A stretch of DNA of 64,000 nt, from the NCBI GenBank assembly GCA_023388335.1, contig JAEWGL010000159.1:10833-74832 (forward strand), written 5' to 3'. The DNA comes from Pseudomonadota bacterium. Lineage in GTDB: Bacteria > Pseudomonadota > Gammaproteobacteria > Pseudomonadales > Pseudomonadaceae. The notes beneath the pieces are model-generated. The model saw only the letters and a program-made list of their open reading frames with translations. It did not search any database and was not told the DNA's origin. How positions within the stretch are numbered: the first letter of the stretch is position 1; the number at the start of each line of letters is the position of its first letter. The position numbers and the translations under genes were made by a program. Positions 55,527 through 64,000 of this stretch are shown one piece after another.

Positions 55527-57752
55527 ATGCCCACCCGTTCCAAGATCATCTATACCTTCACCGACGAAGCGCCAGCCCTCGCCACCTATTCACTGCTCCC
55601 GATCATCGAAGCCTTCACCGCTTCGGCGGACATTGCCGTCGAAACCCGCGATATTTCCCTCGCTGGCCGTATCCTCGCCGCGTTCCCGGAGCACCTGGGT
55701 GCCGACAAGCAGGTAGGCGATCATCTGGCGGAACTGGGCCAACTGGCCACCACTGCTGAAGCGAACATCATCAAGCTGCCGAACATCAGCGCTTCGGTGC
55801 CGCAGCTCAAGGCCGCGATCAAGGAACTGCAAGGCCAGGGCTACGACATCCCTGATTACGCTGATGCGCCGGCCACCGAGGCCGAGAAGGAATCCCGCGC
55901 CCGCTACGACCGTATCAAGGGCAGCGCCGTTAACCCGGTCCTGCGCGAAGGTAACTCCGACCGCCGCGCGCCACTGTCGGTCAAGAACTACGCTCGCAAG
56001 CACCCCCACAAGATGGGCGCCTGGGCTGCCGACTCCAAGTCCCACGTGGCGCACATGAGCCAGGGCGACTTCTACTGCAGCGAGAAGGCCGCGCTGATCG
56101 CCGCCGATGACAGCCTGCGCATCGAGCTGCTCGAGACCAACGGCACGACCACCGTGCTGAAGGAAAAGACCGCGGTCAAGGCCGCCGAAGTGGTCGACTG
56201 CGCCGTCATGAGCCGCAAGGCCCTGCGCAGCTTCATCGCTGAACAGATCAAGGATGCCCAGGCTGCCGGCGTACTGCTGTCGGTGCACCTGAAGGCCACC
56301 ATGATGAAGGTCTCCGACCCGATCATGTTCGGCGTCATCGTCGAGGCGTTCTACAACGACGTGCTGGCCAAGCATGCCACTGCCCTGGCTGAAGTCGGCT
56401 TCAACGCCAACAACGGCATCGGCGACCTGTACGCCCGCATCAAGGCCCTGCCGGCCGAGCAGCAGGCGCAGATCGAAGCTGACGTCCAGGCGCTATACGC
56501 CACGCGTCCGGCCCTGGCCATGGTCAACTCTGACAAGGGCATCACCAACCTGCACGTACCGAGCGACGTCATCGTCGACGCCTCGATGCCTGCGATGATC
56601 CGTGACTCGGGCAAGATGTGGAACGCCGCCGGCGAACTGCAAGACACCAAGGCCGTGATCCCCGACCGTTGCTACGCTGGCATCTACCAGGCGGTGATCG
56701 AGGACTGCAAGGCCAATGGCGCCTTCGACCCGACCACCATGGGCAGCGTGCCGAACGTCGGCCTGATGGCTCAGAAAGCCGAAGAGTACGGCTCGCACGA
56801 CAAGACCTTCCAGACCAAGGCCGATGGCGTTGTTCGCGTGGTCGACGGCAAGGGCAACCTGCTGCTGGAACAGAACGTCGAAGCCGGCGACATCTTCCGC
56901 ATGTGCCAGACCAAGGATGCACCGATCCAGGACTGGGTCAAGCTGGCCGTCAACCGTGCCCGCCTGAGCGCCACCCCTGCGGTGTTCTGGCTGGACCCGG
57001 CGCGCGCCCACGACGGCGTGATGATCGAGAAGGTGCAGACCTACCTGAAGGATCACGACACCAGCGGCCTGGATATTCGTATCCTGGCACCGGTCGAGGC
57101 CATCAAGTTCTCCCTGGCGCGCATCCGCGAAGGCAAGGACACCATCTCGGTCACCGGCAACGTACTGCGTGATTACCTGACCGACCTGTTCCCGATCATG
57201 GAACTGGGCACCAGCGCCAAGATGCTTTCCATCGTGCCGCTGATGAACGGCGGTGGCCTGTTCGAGACCGGTGCCGGTGGTTCGGCGCCCAAGCACGTGC
57301 AGCAGCTGGTCGAAGAGAACTTCCTGCGTTGGGACTCGCTGGGTGAATTCCTGGCCCTGGCCGCCTCGCTGGAGCACTTGGGTGACGCCTACGCCAACCC
57401 GAAAGCCAAGGTCCTGGCGGCGACCCTGGACCAGGCCACCGGCCAGTTCCTGGACACCAACAAGTCCCCTGCGCGCAAGGTCGGTGGTATCGACAACCGT
57501 GGCAGCCACTTCTACCTGACCCTCTACTGGGCCCAGGCCCTGGCTGCCCAGAGCGACGACGCCGCGCTGCAAGCACGCTTCGCCCCACTGGCCAAGGCCC
57601 TGGCCGAGAACGAAGCGACCATCGTCGCCGAGCTCAACGCCGTGCAGGGCAAGCCGGCCGACATCGGTGGCTACTACGCCCCGAATGCCGAGCTGACCGC
57701 CAAGGTGATGCGTCCGAGCCAGACCTTCAACAGCGCCATTTCTGCGCTGTAA
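55527..57752 (+). CDS. idh: NADP-dependent isocitrate dehydrogenase, monomeric type
   Basis: A 741-aa single-chain isocitrate dehydrogenase, unrelated in fold arrangement to Icd. The opening TRSKIIYTFTDEAPALATYS and the internal VLREGNSDRRAP, VAHMSQGDFY, FWLDPARAHD and GTSAKMLSIVPLMNGGGLFE are diagnostic. Pseudomonads commonly carry both isozymes and balance them by growth phase and carbon source. A terminator follows the gene. Confidence 0.96.
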   Translation: MPTRSKIIYTFTDEAPALATYSLLPIIEAFTASADIAVETRDISLAGRILAAFPEHLGADKQVGDHLAELGQLATTAEANIIKLPNISASVPQLKAAIKELQGQGYDIPDYADAPATEAEKESRARYDRIKGSAVNPVLREGNSDRRAPLSVKNYARKHPHKMGAWAADSKSHVAHMSQGDFYCSEKAALIAADDSLRIELLETNGTTTVLKEKTAVKAAEVVDCAVMSRKALRSFIAEQIKDAQAAGVLLSVHLKATMMKVSDPIMFGVIVEAFYNDVLAKHATALAEVGFNANNGIGDLYARIKALPAEQQAQIEADVQALYATRPALAMVNSDKGITNLHVPSDVIVDASMPAMIRDSGKMWNAAGELQDTKAVIPDRCYAGIYQAVIEDCKANGAFDPTTMGSVPNVGLMAQKAEEYGSHDKTFQTKADGVVRVVDGKGNLLLEQNVEAGDIFRMCQTKDAPIQDWVKLAVNRARLSATPAVFWLDPARAHDGVMIEKVQTYLKDHDTSGLDIRILAPVEAIKFSLARIREGKDTISVTGNVLRDYLTDLFPIMELGTSAKMLSIVPLMNGGGLFETGAGGSAPKHVQQLVEENFLRWDSLGEFLALAASLEHLGDAYANPKAKVLAATLDQATGQFLDTNKSPARKVGGIDNRGSHFYLTLYWAQALAAQSDDAALQARFAPLAKALAENEATIVAELNAVQGKPADIGGYYAPNAELTAKVMRPSQTFNSAISAL

Positions 57753-57773
57753 GGCCCGCTTGAAGTAACAACG

Positions 57774-57800
57774 CAAACCCCGGCCACGCACCGGGGTTTG
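57774..57800 (+). terminator. intrinsic terminator of idh
   Basis: CAAACCCCGG and CCGGGGTTTG, a perfect 10-bp stem with a 7-nt loop, followed shortly by TTT. Confidence 0.8.
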
Positions 57801-57880
57801 TGCTTTCTAGAGTCGCAACTGGAACCTGTAGAAGCGGCCTTGTGCCGGGACGCCCCTACACACACATTGAGGACACTGTC

Positions 57881-58321
57881 ATGACCTGGCACCCCCACAT
57901 CACCGTCGCCACCATCGTCGAAGACCAGGGCCGTTTTCTTCTGGTCGAGGAATTCAAGGCCGGCCAACACGTGTTCAACCAACCCGCCGGTCACCTGGAA
58001 CCCAACGAGACCCTGACCCAGGCCGCCTTGCGCGAGACCCTGGAGGAAACCGCCTGGGAGGTGGAGCTGACCGCAGTGGTCGGCATCTACCTCTATACCG
58101 CGCCGAGCAATGGCGTGACCTACCAGCGCATCTGCTTCGCCGCCCGCCCGGTGCGCCATCACCCCGATCTGGCCTTGGACAGCGACATCGTGCGCGCCGT
58201 CTGGCTGAGCCGTGACGAGCTGCTGGCCGAGCCGTCGCGCTGGCGCAGCGAACTGGTGCCGCGCTGCATCGACGACTACCTCGCCGGCCCCTTGCACAGC
58301 CTTGACCTGCTGCGCGACTGA
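57881..58321 (+). CDS. Nudix hydrolase (NudJ-like)
   Basis: A 146-aa Nudix enzyme. The Nudix box reads GHLEPNETLTQAALRETLEE followed by TAWEV, matching Gx5Ex7REUxEE with Ala in place of the final Gly. NudJ relatives hydrolyse HMP-pyrophosphate, thiamine pyrophosphate or nucleoside di/triphosphates. GAGG precedes the ATG at 57881. It sits just before mnmA, a conserved neighbourhood in gamma-proteobacteria. Confidence 0.88.
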   Translation: MTWHPHITVATIVEDQGRFLLVEEFKAGQHVFNQPAGHLEPNETLTQAALRETLEETAWEVELTAVVGIYLYTAPSNGVTYQRICFAARPVRHHPDLALDSDIVRAVWLSRDELLAEPSRWRSELVPRCIDDYLAGPLHSLDLLRD

Positions 58322-58391
58322 CAGGCACTTCGCCTTGACCGCCCCGGCCTGATAGAATCGTCGTCTTTTTTCCAGATACACACCGGTAGCC

Positions 58392-59513
58392 ATGTCCAGC
58401 TCAGCACTCTATGACCCCGCCAAGACCCGCGTCATCGTCGGCATGTCCGGCGGCGTGGACTCTTCCGTTTCCGCCCTCCTGCTCATGGAGCAGGGTTATC
58501 AGGTGGAAGGTCTGTTCATGAAGAACTGGGAAGAGGACGACGGCACCGAATACTGCACCGCCCGCGAAGACCTGGCCGATGCCCAGGCCGTGTGTGACCG
58601 CATCGGCATCAAGCTGCACACCGCCAACTTTGCCGCCGAGTATTGGGACAACGTGTTCGAGCACTTCCTTGAAGAGTACAAGGCCGGGCGTACACCGAAC
58701 CCGGACATCCTTTGTAACCGCGAAATCAAGTTCAAGGCCTTCCTCGATTACGCCTTGTCGCTGGGCGCCGACCTGATCGCCACCGGTCATTATGTGCGCC
58801 GCGGCGACGTCGATGGGCGCACCGAACTGCTCAAGGGCCTGGACCCGAACAAGGACCAGAGCTACTTCCTGCACGCCGTGGGAGGCGCGGAGATCGCCCG
58901 CACCCTGTTCCCGGTCGGCGAGCTCGAAAAGCCCGAGGTGCGCGCCATCGCCGAGAAACACGGCCTGGCCACGGCCAAGAAAAAAGACTCGACCGGCATC
59001 TGCTTCATCGGCGAGCGCCGCTTCAGCGATTTCCTCAAGCAGTACCTGCCGGCCCAGCCCGGTGAGATCCAGACCACCGACGGCGAAGTCATCGGCCGCC
59101 ATCACGGCCTGATGTACCACACCATCGGCCAGCGCCAGGGCCTGGGCATCGGTGGCCTCAAGGACGCCGGCGACGAGCCGTGGTACGTGCTGGAAAAAGA
59201 CCTGGCGCGCAACGTGCTGGTGGTCGGCCAGGGCAATGAACACCCTTGGCTGTTCTCCCGCGCCCTGCTCGCCTCGGAAATTTTCTGGGTCAACCCGATC
59301 GACCTGTCCGCGCCGCGCCGCCTGAGCGCCAAGGTGCGCTACCGCCAGGGCGACCAGGCATGCACCCTGGAACGCACCGATACCGGCTACCGCGCCGTGT
59401 TCGCCGACCCGCAGCGCGCCGTCACCCCGGGCCAGTCGGTGGTGTTCTACGACGGTGAGGTATGCCTGGGCGGCGGCGTGATCGAAACCGCCGAGCCGTG
59501 GAGCGCCCGTTGA
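58392..59513 (+). CDS. mnmA: tRNA-specific 2-thiouridylase MnmA
   Basis: A 373-aa ATP-dependent enzyme that thiolates U34 of tRNA-Lys, -Glu and -Gln. The PP-loop GMSGGVDSS is at residues 17-25, the catalytic cysteines are in TPNPDILCNREIKF and STGICFIGERRF, and DQSYFL lies between them. The Nudix gene is 70 bp upstream; its TGA overlaps the hflD ATG by 1 nt. Confidence 0.96.
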   Translation: MSSSALYDPAKTRVIVGMSGGVDSSVSALLLMEQGYQVEGLFMKNWEEDDGTEYCTAREDLADAQAVCDRIGIKLHTANFAAEYWDNVFEHFLEEYKAGRTPNPDILCNREIKFKAFLDYALSLGADLIATGHYVRRGDVDGRTELLKGLDPNKDQSYFLHAVGGAEIARTLFPVGELEKPEVRAIAEKHGLATAKKKDSTGICFIGERRFSDFLKQYLPAQPGEIQTTDGEVIGRHHGLMYHTIGQRQGLGIGGLKDAGDEPWYVLEKDLARNVLVVGQGNEHPWLFSRALLASEIFWVNPIDLSAPRRLSAKVRYRQGDQACTLERTDTGYRAVFADPQRAVTPGQSVVFYDGEVCLGGGVIETAEPWSAR

Positions 59514-60133
59514 TGAGCGACGTACAGGAACAGCTGATTGCCCTTGGCGGCGTCTTCCAGGCCGCCGTGCTGGTCGACCGCATCGCCCGCACCGGCCAGG
59601 CCAGCGAGTCCGAAGTCGGGTGCCTGCTGGGCAGCCTGCTGGTGCGCGACCCGAACAACACCCTGGAGGTGTTTGGCGGCGACGACATCAACCTGCGCGA
59701 TGGTTATCGCGCGCTGGCCAGCGCCCTGGAGCGCGACCCCGGCAGCCTGCAGCGCGAGCCGCTGCGCTACGCCCTGTCGATGCTGGGCCTGGAGCGCCAG
59801 CTGGCCAAGCGCGACGACATGCTCGAGACCATCGGCAACCGACTGCCACAGATCCAGTCCCAGGCCGATCATTTCGGCGTGGCCCATGAAAATGTCATCG
59901 CCTCCAGCGGCGCGCTGTATCAAGACACCCTGAGTACCTTGCGCCAGCGCATCCAGGTGCACGGCGACATGCGCCACTTGCAACAGCCGAACAATGCCTC
60001 GAAGATCCGCGCCCTGCTGCTGGCCGGCATCCGCGCCGCGCGCCTGTGGCGCCAGCTCGGCGGGCACCGCTGGCAACTGGTATTCAGCCGGCGCAAACTG
60101 CTCAAAGAGCTGTATCCGATGATGCGTGGCTGA
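59513..60133 (+). CDS. hflD: HflD, lysogenization regulator homologue
   Basis: A 206-aa all-helical peripheral membrane protein (DUF489). The opening MSDVQEQLIALGGVFQAAVL and the C-terminal GGHRWQLVFSRRKLLKELYP are diagnostic. In E. coli HflD binds phage lambda CII; its function in pseudomonads is unclear. It is translationally coupled to mnmA and precedes purB, the usual gamma-proteobacterial order. Confidence 0.92.
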   Translation: MSDVQEQLIALGGVFQAAVLVDRIARTGQASESEVGCLLGSLLVRDPNNTLEVFGGDDINLRDGYRALASALERDPGSLQREPLRYALSMLGLERQLAKRDDMLETIGNRLPQIQSQADHFGVAHENVIASSGALYQDTLSTLRQRIQVHGDMRHLQQPNNASKIRALLLAGIRAARLWRQLGGHRWQLVFSRRKLLKELYPMMRG

Positions 60134-60304
60134 ATACAGCGGCCCGCTCCCACAGGGGCTTTGCAGACACGTCACAGAACCTGAGTTTCAACAGAGGTCC
60201 TGCAAGACTTCACAAGGCCAGACCTTTGGTCAGCCACCCGACCCAGGTGCATTTTTCATGTATGATATGCGCCCTCCAAAAGCCTGACTGTCCGAGAACA
60301 CCCC

Positions 60305-61675
60305 ATGCAGCTTTCCTCGCTCACTGCGGTTTCCCCTGTAGACGGCCGTTACGCCGGCAAGACCCAGGCCCTGCGCCCCATTTTCAGCGAATACGGCCTG
60401 ATCCGTTTCCGCGCCCTGGTCGAAGTGCGCTGGCTCCAGCGCCTGGCAGCCCACCCGCAGATCGCCGAAGTACCGGCCTTCTCCACCGAGGCCAATGCCC
60501 TGCTCGACACCCTGGCCAGCGACTTCAAGCTCGAGCATGCCGAGCGCGTCAAGGAAATCGAGCGCACCACCAACCACGACGTCAAGGCCATCGAGTACCT
60601 GCTCAAGGAGCAGGCCGCCACATTGCCGGAACTGGACAAGGTGAGCGAGTTCATCCACTTCGCCTGCACCAGCGAGGACATCAACAACCTGTCCCACGCG
60701 CTGATGCTGCGCGCCGGCCGTGACGACGTACTGCTGCCGCTGATGCGCCAGATCGCCGAGTCGCTCCGCGCCCTGGCCCACCAGTACGCCGACGTGCCAA
60801 TGCTGTCGCGCACCCACGGCCAGCCGGCATCGCCGACCACCCTGGGCAAGGAACTGGCCAACGTCGTCTACCGCCTGGAGCGTCAGATCGCCCAGGTAGC
60901 CGCCGTGCCGCTGCTGGGCAAGATCAATGGCGCCGTGGGCAACTACAACGCTCACCTGTCGGCCTATTCGCAGGTCGATTGGGAAGCCAACGCCCGTGCC
61001 TTCATCGAGGACGAGCTGGGCCTGGTGTTCAACCCCTACACCACCCAAATCGAGCCGCACGACTACATCGCCGAGCTGTTCGACGCGATCGCCCGCTTCA
61101 ACACCATCCTTATCGACTTCGACCGTGACGTCTGGGGCTACATCTCGCTGGGCTACTTCAAGCAGAAGACCGTCCCCGGCGAAATTGGCTCATCGACCAT
61201 GCCGCACAAGGTCAACCCGATCGACTTCGAGAACTCCGAAGGCAACCTGGGGATCGCCAACGCGCTGTTCCAGCACCTGGCCAGCAAGCTGCCAATCTCG
61301 CGCTGGCAGCGTGACCTGACCGACTCCACCGTGCTGCGCAACCTGGGCGTGGGCTTTGCCCATAGCGTCATTGCCTACGAGGCGAGCCTCAAAGGTATCG
61401 GCAAGCTGGAAATCAACACCCAACGCATCGCCGCCGACCTGGACGCCTGCTGGGAAGTCCTGGCCGAGCCGATCCAGACCGTGATGCGTCGCTATAACAT
61501 CGAAAACCCCTACGAGAAGCTCAAGGAGCTGACCCGTGGCAAAGGCATCAGCCCAGAAGCGCTGCTGACCTTCATCGATGGTCTGGACATGCCGGCCGAC
61601 GCCAAGGCCGAGCTCAAGCAGCTGACCCCTGCGTCCTACATCGGCAACGCAGTGACCCAGGCCAAACGCATCTGA
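60305..61675 (+). CDS. purB: adenylosuccinate lyase
   Basis: A 456-aa fumarase-superfamily lyase acting twice in purine synthesis (SAICAR to AICAR, adenylosuccinate to AMP). It shows TSEDINNLSHALM, SRTHGQPASPTTLGKE and the signature loop GSSTMPHKVNPIDFENSEGN. The gap from hflD is 171 bp and contains a REP-like piece (GCCCGCTCCCACAGG near 60144). A terminator follows. Confidence 0.97.
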   Translation: MQLSSLTAVSPVDGRYAGKTQALRPIFSEYGLIRFRALVEVRWLQRLAAHPQIAEVPAFSTEANALLDTLASDFKLEHAERVKEIERTTNHDVKAIEYLLKEQAATLPELDKVSEFIHFACTSEDINNLSHALMLRAGRDDVLLPLMRQIAESLRALAHQYADVPMLSRTHGQPASPTTLGKELANVVYRLERQIAQVAAVPLLGKINGAVGNYNAHLSAYSQVDWEANARAFIEDELGLVFNPYTTQIEPHDYIAELFDAIARFNTILIDFDRDVWGYISLGYFKQKTVPGEIGSSTMPHKVNPIDFENSEGNLGIANALFQHLASKLPISRWQRDLTDSTVLRNLGVGFAHSVIAYEASLKGIGKLEINTQRIAADLDACWEVLAEPIQTVMRRYNIENPYEKLKELTRGKGISPEALLTFIDGLDMPADAKAELKQLTPASYIGNAVTQAKRI

Positions 61676-61693
61676 CCTGCGCCCTGCGTACGA

Positions 61694-61717
61694 CGCCCGG
61701 TTGAGCCGGGCGTTTTT
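61694..61717 (+). terminator. intrinsic terminator of purB
   Basis: CGCCCGG and CCGGGCG around TTGAG, followed by TTTTTATT. Confidence 0.85.
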
Positions 61718-61756
61718 ATTCCCGGATGAAAACTACGTTTTTTCAATAGGTTGAAC

Positions 61757-62923
61757 ATGAATTCTGATACTCCACTGCAGCTGTTGGGCGGCCTGACAGC
61801 CCGCGAGTTCCTGCGCGACTACTGGCAGAAGAAACCCCTGCTGGTACGCCAGGCCTTCCCGGACTTCGAAAGCCCGATCGACGCCGACGAACTGGCTGGC
61901 CTGTCCCTGGAAGAGGAAGTCGAGGCGCGTCTGGTCATCGAGCATGGCGAGCGTCCGTGGGAACTGCGCCGCGGCCCCTTCGCCGAAGACACCTTTGCCA
62001 ACCTGCCCGAGCGTGACTGGACCCTGCTGGTGCAGGCGGTGGACCAGTTCGTGCCGGAAGTCGCCGAACTGCTGGAGCCGTTCCGCTTTCTGCCGAGCTG
62101 GCGTATCGACGATGTGATGATCAGTTTTGCCGCGCCCGGCGGCAGCGTCGGTCCACACTTCGACAACTACGACGTGTTCCTGCTGCAGGGCCAGGGCAAG
62201 CGCAACTGGAAGATCGGTCAGATGTGCGACAGCGACAGCGCGCTGCTGGAACACGCCGACCTGCGCATCCTTGCCGACTTCGAGCAAAGCGAGGAGTGGA
62301 CCCTGGAACCGGGCGACATGCTCTACCTGCCGCCGCGCATGGCCCACTACGGCATCGCCGAAGATGACTGCCTGACCTACTCGGTGGGTTTCCGCGCGCC
62401 GAGCGCGGCCGAAGTGCTGACCCACTTCACCGACTTCCTCAGCCAGTTCCTGCCCGATGAAGAACGCTACAGCGACGCCGACGCCCAACCGGTGAGCGAC
62501 CCGCACCAGATCCAGCACGACGCCCTCGACCGCCTCAAGGGTCTGCTCACCGAGCACATGGGCGACGAGCGCCTGCTGCTGACCTGGTTCGGCCAGTTCA
62601 TGACCGAGCCGCGCTATCCGGAGCTGGTCAGCGGTGAAGAGCTGAGCGAGGCGCAACTGGTCGACAGCCTCGAACAGGGCGCTCTGCTGATCCGCAACCC
62701 GAGCGCGCGCCTAGCCTGGTCGGAAGTCGACGACAACCTGCTGCTGTTCGCCAGCGGCCAGAGCCGCCTGGTCTCGGGCGAGCTGCGTGAGCTGCTCAAG
62801 CTGATCTGCGCCGCCGACGCACTGCATATCGAAAATCTCGTACAGTGGCTGGAAAACGAAGAAGGTCTGACGCTGATTTGCCAACTCGTCAAACAAGGAA
62901 GCTTGGGATTTGCCAATGAATAA
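61757..62923 (+). CDS. roxA: ribosomal protein uL16 arginine hydroxylase (RoxA/YcfD)
   Basis: A 388-aa JmjC-type 2-oxoglutarate/Fe(II) oxygenase that hydroxylates an arginine of ribosomal protein L16. The iron ligands His134 and Asp136 (GPHFDNYD) are visible, with the third in RMAHYGIAEDD, and a C-terminal dimerisation and winged-helix part follows. The ATG at 61757 is used; a TTG two codons upstream is unlikely. Its last codons overlap the start of the GNAT gene by 8 nt. Confidence 0.92.
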   Translation: MNSDTPLQLLGGLTAREFLRDYWQKKPLLVRQAFPDFESPIDADELAGLSLEEEVEARLVIEHGERPWELRRGPFAEDTFANLPERDWTLLVQAVDQFVPEVAELLEPFRFLPSWRIDDVMISFAAPGGSVGPHFDNYDVFLLQGQGKRNWKIGQMCDSDSALLEHADLRILADFEQSEEWTLEPGDMLYLPPRMAHYGIAEDDCLTYSVGFRAPSAAEVLTHFTDFLSQFLPDEERYSDADAQPVSDPHQIQHDALDRLKGLLTEHMGDERLLLTWFGQFMTEPRYPELVSGEELSEAQLVDSLEQGALLIRNPSARLAWSEVDDNLLLFASGQSRLVSGELRELLKLICAADALHIENLVQWLENEEGLTLICQLVKQGSLGFANE

Positions 62924-63350
62924 GATTCGGGTTCGCCTCGCCGACTGGCAGAAAGACAATGCCGACATCCGCCGTATTCGCGAAGCGGTGTTCATCGCCG
63001 AACAGAACGTGCCGCCGGAGCTTGAGTGGGACTCGGACGACCAAGCCGCCCTGCATTTTCTCGCCCTGGAAGGCGACTACCCAGTGGGCACCGCGCGCCT
63101 GCTGTCCGACGGACAGATCGGTCGCGTCTCGGTGCTCAAGGACTGGCGTGGGCTGAAGGTCGGTGATGCGCTGATGCACGCGGTCATCGACGAGGCGCAG
63201 AAGCGCGACCTCAGGCAGCAAATGCTCACCGCCCAGGTACATGCCACGCCGTTCTATGAGCGTCTTGGTTTCAAGGTGGTCAGCGAAGAGTTCCTTGAGG
63301 CCGGCATCCCGCACGTGGACATGGTTCGCGATGCCTGCGAAGTGGCCTGA
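62916..63350 (+). CDS. GNAT-family N-acetyltransferase
   Basis: A 144-aa acetyl-CoA-dependent acetyltransferase. Motif A is IGRVSVLKDWRGLKVGDALM with R/QxxGxG/A-type geometry, preceded by FIAEQNVPPELEWD, a feature of the ElaA/YjdJ-like subgroup. It is translationally coupled to roxA. Substrate unknown; coupling suggests a ribosome- or translation-linked target, but this is only positional. Confidence 0.85.
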   Translation: MNKIRVRLADWQKDNADIRRIREAVFIAEQNVPPELEWDSDDQAALHFLALEGDYPVGTARLLSDGQIGRVSVLKDWRGLKVGDALMHAVIDEAQKRDLRQQMLTAQVHATPFYERLGFKVVSEEFLEAGIPHVDMVRDACEVA

Positions 63351-63366
63351 CTGACGGTAGTTGCAA

Positions 63367-63392
63367 GCGGGGCCGCTGCTCAGCGGCCCCGC
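63367..63392 (+). terminator. hairpin terminator after the roxA-GNAT pair
   Basis: A perfect 12-bp inverted repeat (GCGGGGCCGCTG with CAGCGGCCCCGC) with only CT at the tip, 16 bp after the GNAT stop. Confidence 0.65.
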
Positions 63393-63515
63393 GTGTTCTG
63401 GCGATTGACACATCCCTGCAAAAAAAACTGTACATCCATACAGATTAACGCTTGCCTCCCCGCCTTGCATTGCGCATCCTGACGCCTATCCCCGTTGCTG
63501 AAGCGTTGTCCGGCC

Positions 63516-64000
63516 ATGCGCCTCTTTCTCTGCGAAAAACCCTCACAAGCCAAGGACATCGCCAAGGTCCTGGGCGCTACCCGCAAGGCCGACGGCTGCT
63601 GGCGGGGCACGGACGTCTGCGTGACCTGGTGCATCGGCCATCTGCTCGAAACCGCCCCGCCTGACAGCTACGACGAGCGCTACAAGCGCTGGGTGCTGGC
63701 CGATCTGCCAATCATCCCCGGCCAGTGGAAGATGCTGGTCAAACCCAAGACCGCGAGCCAGTTCAAGGCTGTCAAACGCCTGCTCGGCGAGGCCCGCGAA
63801 CTGGTAATCGCCACCGACGCCGACCGCGAGGGCGAGATGATCGCCCGCGAACTGCTCGAACACTGCCGCTACCGCGGCCCGGTGCAGCGCCTGTGGCTCT
63901 CGGCATTGGACGACGCCTCCATCCGCAAGGCCTTGGCGCAGCTGCGTCCAGGTCACGAAACCTTCAGCCTGTACCACTCGGCCCTGGGCCGCTCGCGCGC
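63516..64000 (+). CDS. topB: DNA topoisomerase III, 5' part (cut by window end)
   Basis: The first 161 codons of a type IA topoisomerase. The Toprim domain opens MRLFLCEKPSQAKDIAKVLG and includes the acidic metal motif IATDADREGEMIARELL. The order matches TopB; the catalytic tyrosine and the rest of the protein lie beyond the window. ATG at 63516 without strong Shine-Dalgarno. Confidence 0.9.
   Translation, partial: MRLFLCEKPSQAKDIAKVLGATRKADGCWRGTDVCVTWCIGHLLETAPPDSYDERYKRWVLADLPIIPGQWKMLVKPKTASQFKAVKRLLGEARELVIATDADREGEMIARELLEHCRYRGPVQRLWLSALDDASIRKALAQLRPGHETFSLYHSALGRSR

Overview
The window is a contiguous stretch of a Pseudomonas chromosome, most likely of the P. putida group. The evidence is the core order cysG-serS-crcB-rarA-lolA-ftsK-aat-bpt-infA-clpA-clpS-cspD-icd-idh-nudix-mnmA-hflD-purB, the coexistence of a dimeric and a monomeric isocitrate dehydrogenase, GC-rich coding sequence, and scattered REP-type palindromes of the GCGGGCTTGCCCGC family. 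No rRNA, tRNA, CRISPR array, intact insertion sequence or phage gene was seen.

Left part (1-40 kb): accessory and catabolic genes. Positions 1-6.8 kb hold a zinc alcohol dehydrogenase, a small iron-permease-family protein, a helix-hairpin-helix protein, two tandem Gly/Thr/Asn-rich secreted paralogues, a thiolase and a beta-propeller protein. Positions 6.98-9.02 kb are a visibly AT-richer island of three minus-strand genes: a 2-oxoglutarate/Fe(II) oxygenase, then, 1 nt after its stop, a 272-aa protein with a long glycine-rich hydrophobic segment, then a small two-TM protein. This is the least explained module here. From 9.4 to 29.2 kb come transport and amine or amino-acid catabolism: an MHS transporter, a LysR / PuuB-like oxidase / PotF-like binding protein unit, an EamA exporter, a GntR-oxidase-MFS-DapA-like-aldehyde dehydrogenase cluster all on the minus strand, a quaternary-amine ABC transporter with two permeases, its likely GlxA/AraC-type regulator, and a GABA-permease-like transporter. 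Then come pqiA (split in two), pqiB and pqiC, a tiny KGG stress protein, and a quinate/shikimate catabolic block (aroQ, aroE, TetR, quiC, MHS transporter).

Right part (40.7-64 kb): housekeeping. Siroheme synthesis, seryl-tRNA synthetase, fluoride channel, RarA, LolA, FtsK, the two aminoacyl-tRNA-protein transferases of the N-degron pathway, IF-1, the ClpA/ClpS unfoldase and adaptor, CspD, both isocitrate dehydrogenases, a Nudix hydrolase, MnmA, HflD, PurB, the ribosomal oxygenase RoxA, a GNAT acetyltransferase, and the start of topoisomerase III, cut by the window edge. Aat and Bpt attach the destabilising residues that ClpS recognises and passes to ClpA, so nearby genes write and read the same degradation signal.

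Regulatory signals seen directly: a CTG-N10-CAG LexA-type box exactly inside the 17-nt spacer of a promoter pointing at ftsK; a perfect 15-bp palindrome resembling a PcaR/IclR operator between quiC and the quinate transporter; AAnAAnAA-type Hfq/Crc motifs next to the ribosome binding sites of four catabolic or transport genes; a palindrome upstream of the GntR gene; mutually exclusive hairpins in the cspD leader; and several intrinsic terminators.
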